Assembly (NCBI GenBank): GCA_002396005.1
Contig: DGVW01000091.1
Coordinates: 1 to 53,769 of the forward strand
Direction of reading: 5' to 3'
DNA: 53,769 bases
Source of the DNA: Oribacterium sp. UBA4274
GTDB taxonomy: Bacteria; Bacillota; Clostridia; Lachnospirales; Lachnospiraceae
Under the pieces are notes generated by a model. It was given only the letters and a program-made list of their open reading frames with translations. It had not been told where the DNA came from and ran no database searches. This document shows positions 52,961 through 53,769 of this stretch, in pieces; the first letter of the stretch is position 1; each line of letters starts with the position of its first letter. The translations under genes and the position numbers were made by a program.

Positions 52961-53008
52961 ACATAAGATTATGTGAATAAAATTACATTTGACCAAAATA
53001 TGAATGTA

Positions 53009-53094
53009 GCTCTCCGGTTTACCGCGCCGAAGAGCCTCATTCTATGAGCAAGCCTTCATGAGATAACATATCTCACAAAAGTTCTTACCGAAGG
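53009..53094 (-). other. Three consecutive hairpins behind argG
   Basis: On the argG transcript: CCTTC/GAAGG (53090-53094, 53053-53057) enclosing TGAGAT/ATCTCA; CTCAT/ATGAG (53036-53048); GCTCT/AGAGC (53009-53035) with an inner CGG/CCG. No T run follows, so it is not a plain terminator. Possibly an RNA-stabilising 3' end or an attenuator in the arg operon. Confidence 0.5.
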
Positions 53095-53100
53095 TTAGGA

Positions 53101-53769
53101 TTATTTATTATTCTCAAGATTCTTAACCTCAAGCATCTTCATAGCACGTACCTTTTCAGGAAGCCCGAAAAGTGTGATAAATCCTGAAGCATCATGATGA
53201 TCATAAAGATCACCGGTTGTAAATGAAGCAAGAGACTCATTGTATAAAGAATATGGTGATGTGGTACCTGCCTTAATAACATTACCCTTATAAAGCTTCA
53301 TCTTGGTAACACCTGTTACATACTTCTGTGTTGAAACTACAAATGCTTCCAAAGCTTCGCGAAGAGGATCGAACCACTTACCCTCATATACTACCTGAGA
53401 ATACTTTGTATCAACCATCTGCTTGAATTCCATGGTCTGACGGTCAAGGATCAGTTCCTCAATCTGCTTATGAGCCTCCATAAGAATCGTAAGTCCCGGT
53501 GTCTCATAAACGCCACGGCTCTTCATACCTACTACACGGTTCTCAACGATATCGATGATACCGATGCCGTTTTCTCCACCAAGCTTATTGAGCTCGATGA
53601 TGATTTCCTTTACTGTCATCTTCTTGCCGTTAAGTTCAACAGGTACTCCTGCTTCCCACTTGATCTCTACATCTGTAGCCTTGTCAGGAGCTTTCTCAGG
53701 AGAGTTGGAAAGAACCAGCATGTGATCATAATTAGGCTCCTGTGAAGGATCCTCAAGCTCAAGTCCCTC
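53101..53769 (-). CDS. argG: Argininosuccinate synthase, C-terminal part (cut by the window)
   Basis: The frame is open to the window edge and covers about the last 222 residues. It contains EPNYDHMLVLSNSPEKAP, the substrate-binding GGENGIGIIDIVENR and SRGVYETPG. ArgG joins citrulline and aspartate. The stop codon is TAA at 53101. It lies on the same strand as argJ, 280 bp upstream of it; a frame from an internal ATG at 53721 is not the true start. Confidence 0.95.
   Translation of the reverse strand, partial: EGLELEDPSQEPNYDHMLVLSNSPEKAPDKATDVEIKWEAGVPVELNGKKMTVKEIIIELNKLGGENGIGIIDIVENRVVGMKSRGVYETPGLTILMEAHKQIEELILDRQTMEFKQMVDTKYSQVVYEGKWFDPLREALEAFVVSTQKYVTGVTKMKLYKGNVIKAGTTSPYSLYNESLASFTTGDLYDHHDASGFITLFGLPEKVRAMKMLEVKNLENNK

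Larger units (their letters stand above)
52821..53100. other. Intergenic region between argG and argJ
   Basis: 280 bp without a gene. It holds the ARG boxes (52920-52960) and, next to argG, a block of three hairpins (53009-53094). The palindrome ATGGA-4-TCCAT lies at 52845-52858. Confidence 0.75.

Noticed and set aside
53009..53094. T-box leader for the arginine genes
   Set aside because: ACCGCG occurs on the plus strand, opposite to the arg genes, and no specifier loop or AGGGTGGNACCGCG box is present.

Overview
The window is a single-copy chromosomal segment of a low-GC Gram-positive anaerobe, most likely a member of the Lachnospiraceae (Clostridia). The signs are A+T-rich intergenic DNA, strong AAGGAGG-type ribosome binding sites, a clostridial 2[4Fe-4S] ferredoxin, a YerC-type TrpR homologue, a DUF1836 protein, a class B sortase, the gene order asp23-nusB-xseA-xseB-ispA-dxs-tlyA-nadK-argR-recN, and ECF vitamin transporters. 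The genus cannot be fixed by eye. I see no rRNA, tRNA, CRISPR array or prophage.

Layout. 1-616: remnants of Rpn/PD-(D/E)XK-type 'transposase' genes. 887-6829: a minus-strand type IV pilus cluster (pilB, a TraX-like membrane protein, pilT, pilC, major-pilin-like gene). 6938-8905: a candidate small RNA, two related unrecognised small proteins sharing a TWQG/STLEL segment, and a class B sortase. 9093-19121: ferredoxin, PfkB-family kinase, an envelope module (HlyD-like adaptor, MacB-like ATPase and permease, response regulator, sensor kinase, cell-wall-binding protein), an aldo/keto reductase with Fe-S clusters and a GNAT acetyltransferase. 19230-30846: a small membrane protein, PcrA helicase diverging from a DUF1836 gene across a four-box operator, YerC, a NodB-like membrane-anchored protein, DegV, an unrecognised membrane protein, CstA, a parvulin-like lipoprotein and a DUF212 protein. 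30853-41765: glgA and the recN-to-asp23 supercluster. 41922-42257: a MITE-like element with terminal inverted repeats, 8-bp target duplications and an internal duplicated hairpin block. 42424-43252: thiT behind a TPP riboswitch. 43330-49246: comEA, a Nudix hydrolase, folD and fchA, then panT-coaX-coaBC. 49428-53769: argD, argB, argJ and the 3' part of argG, with tandem ARG boxes in front of argJ.

How the parts work together. PilB and PilT drive pilus extension and retraction through PilC; ComEA could receive DNA, so transformation is conceivable, although the prepilin peptidase and the ComEC channel are not here. The HlyD/ABC/two-component/cell-wall-binding block looks like an envelope stress or export module. 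PanT, CoaX and CoaBC take pantothenate towards coenzyme A. FchA and FolD interconvert one-carbon folates. ArgR, encoded at 34.1-34.5 kb, probably acts on the ARG boxes at 52.9 kb. The observations most worth a second look are the MITE-like element, the phased operator between pcrA and the DUF1836 gene, the candidate RNA upstream of pilB, and the TraX-like gene inside the pilus operon.
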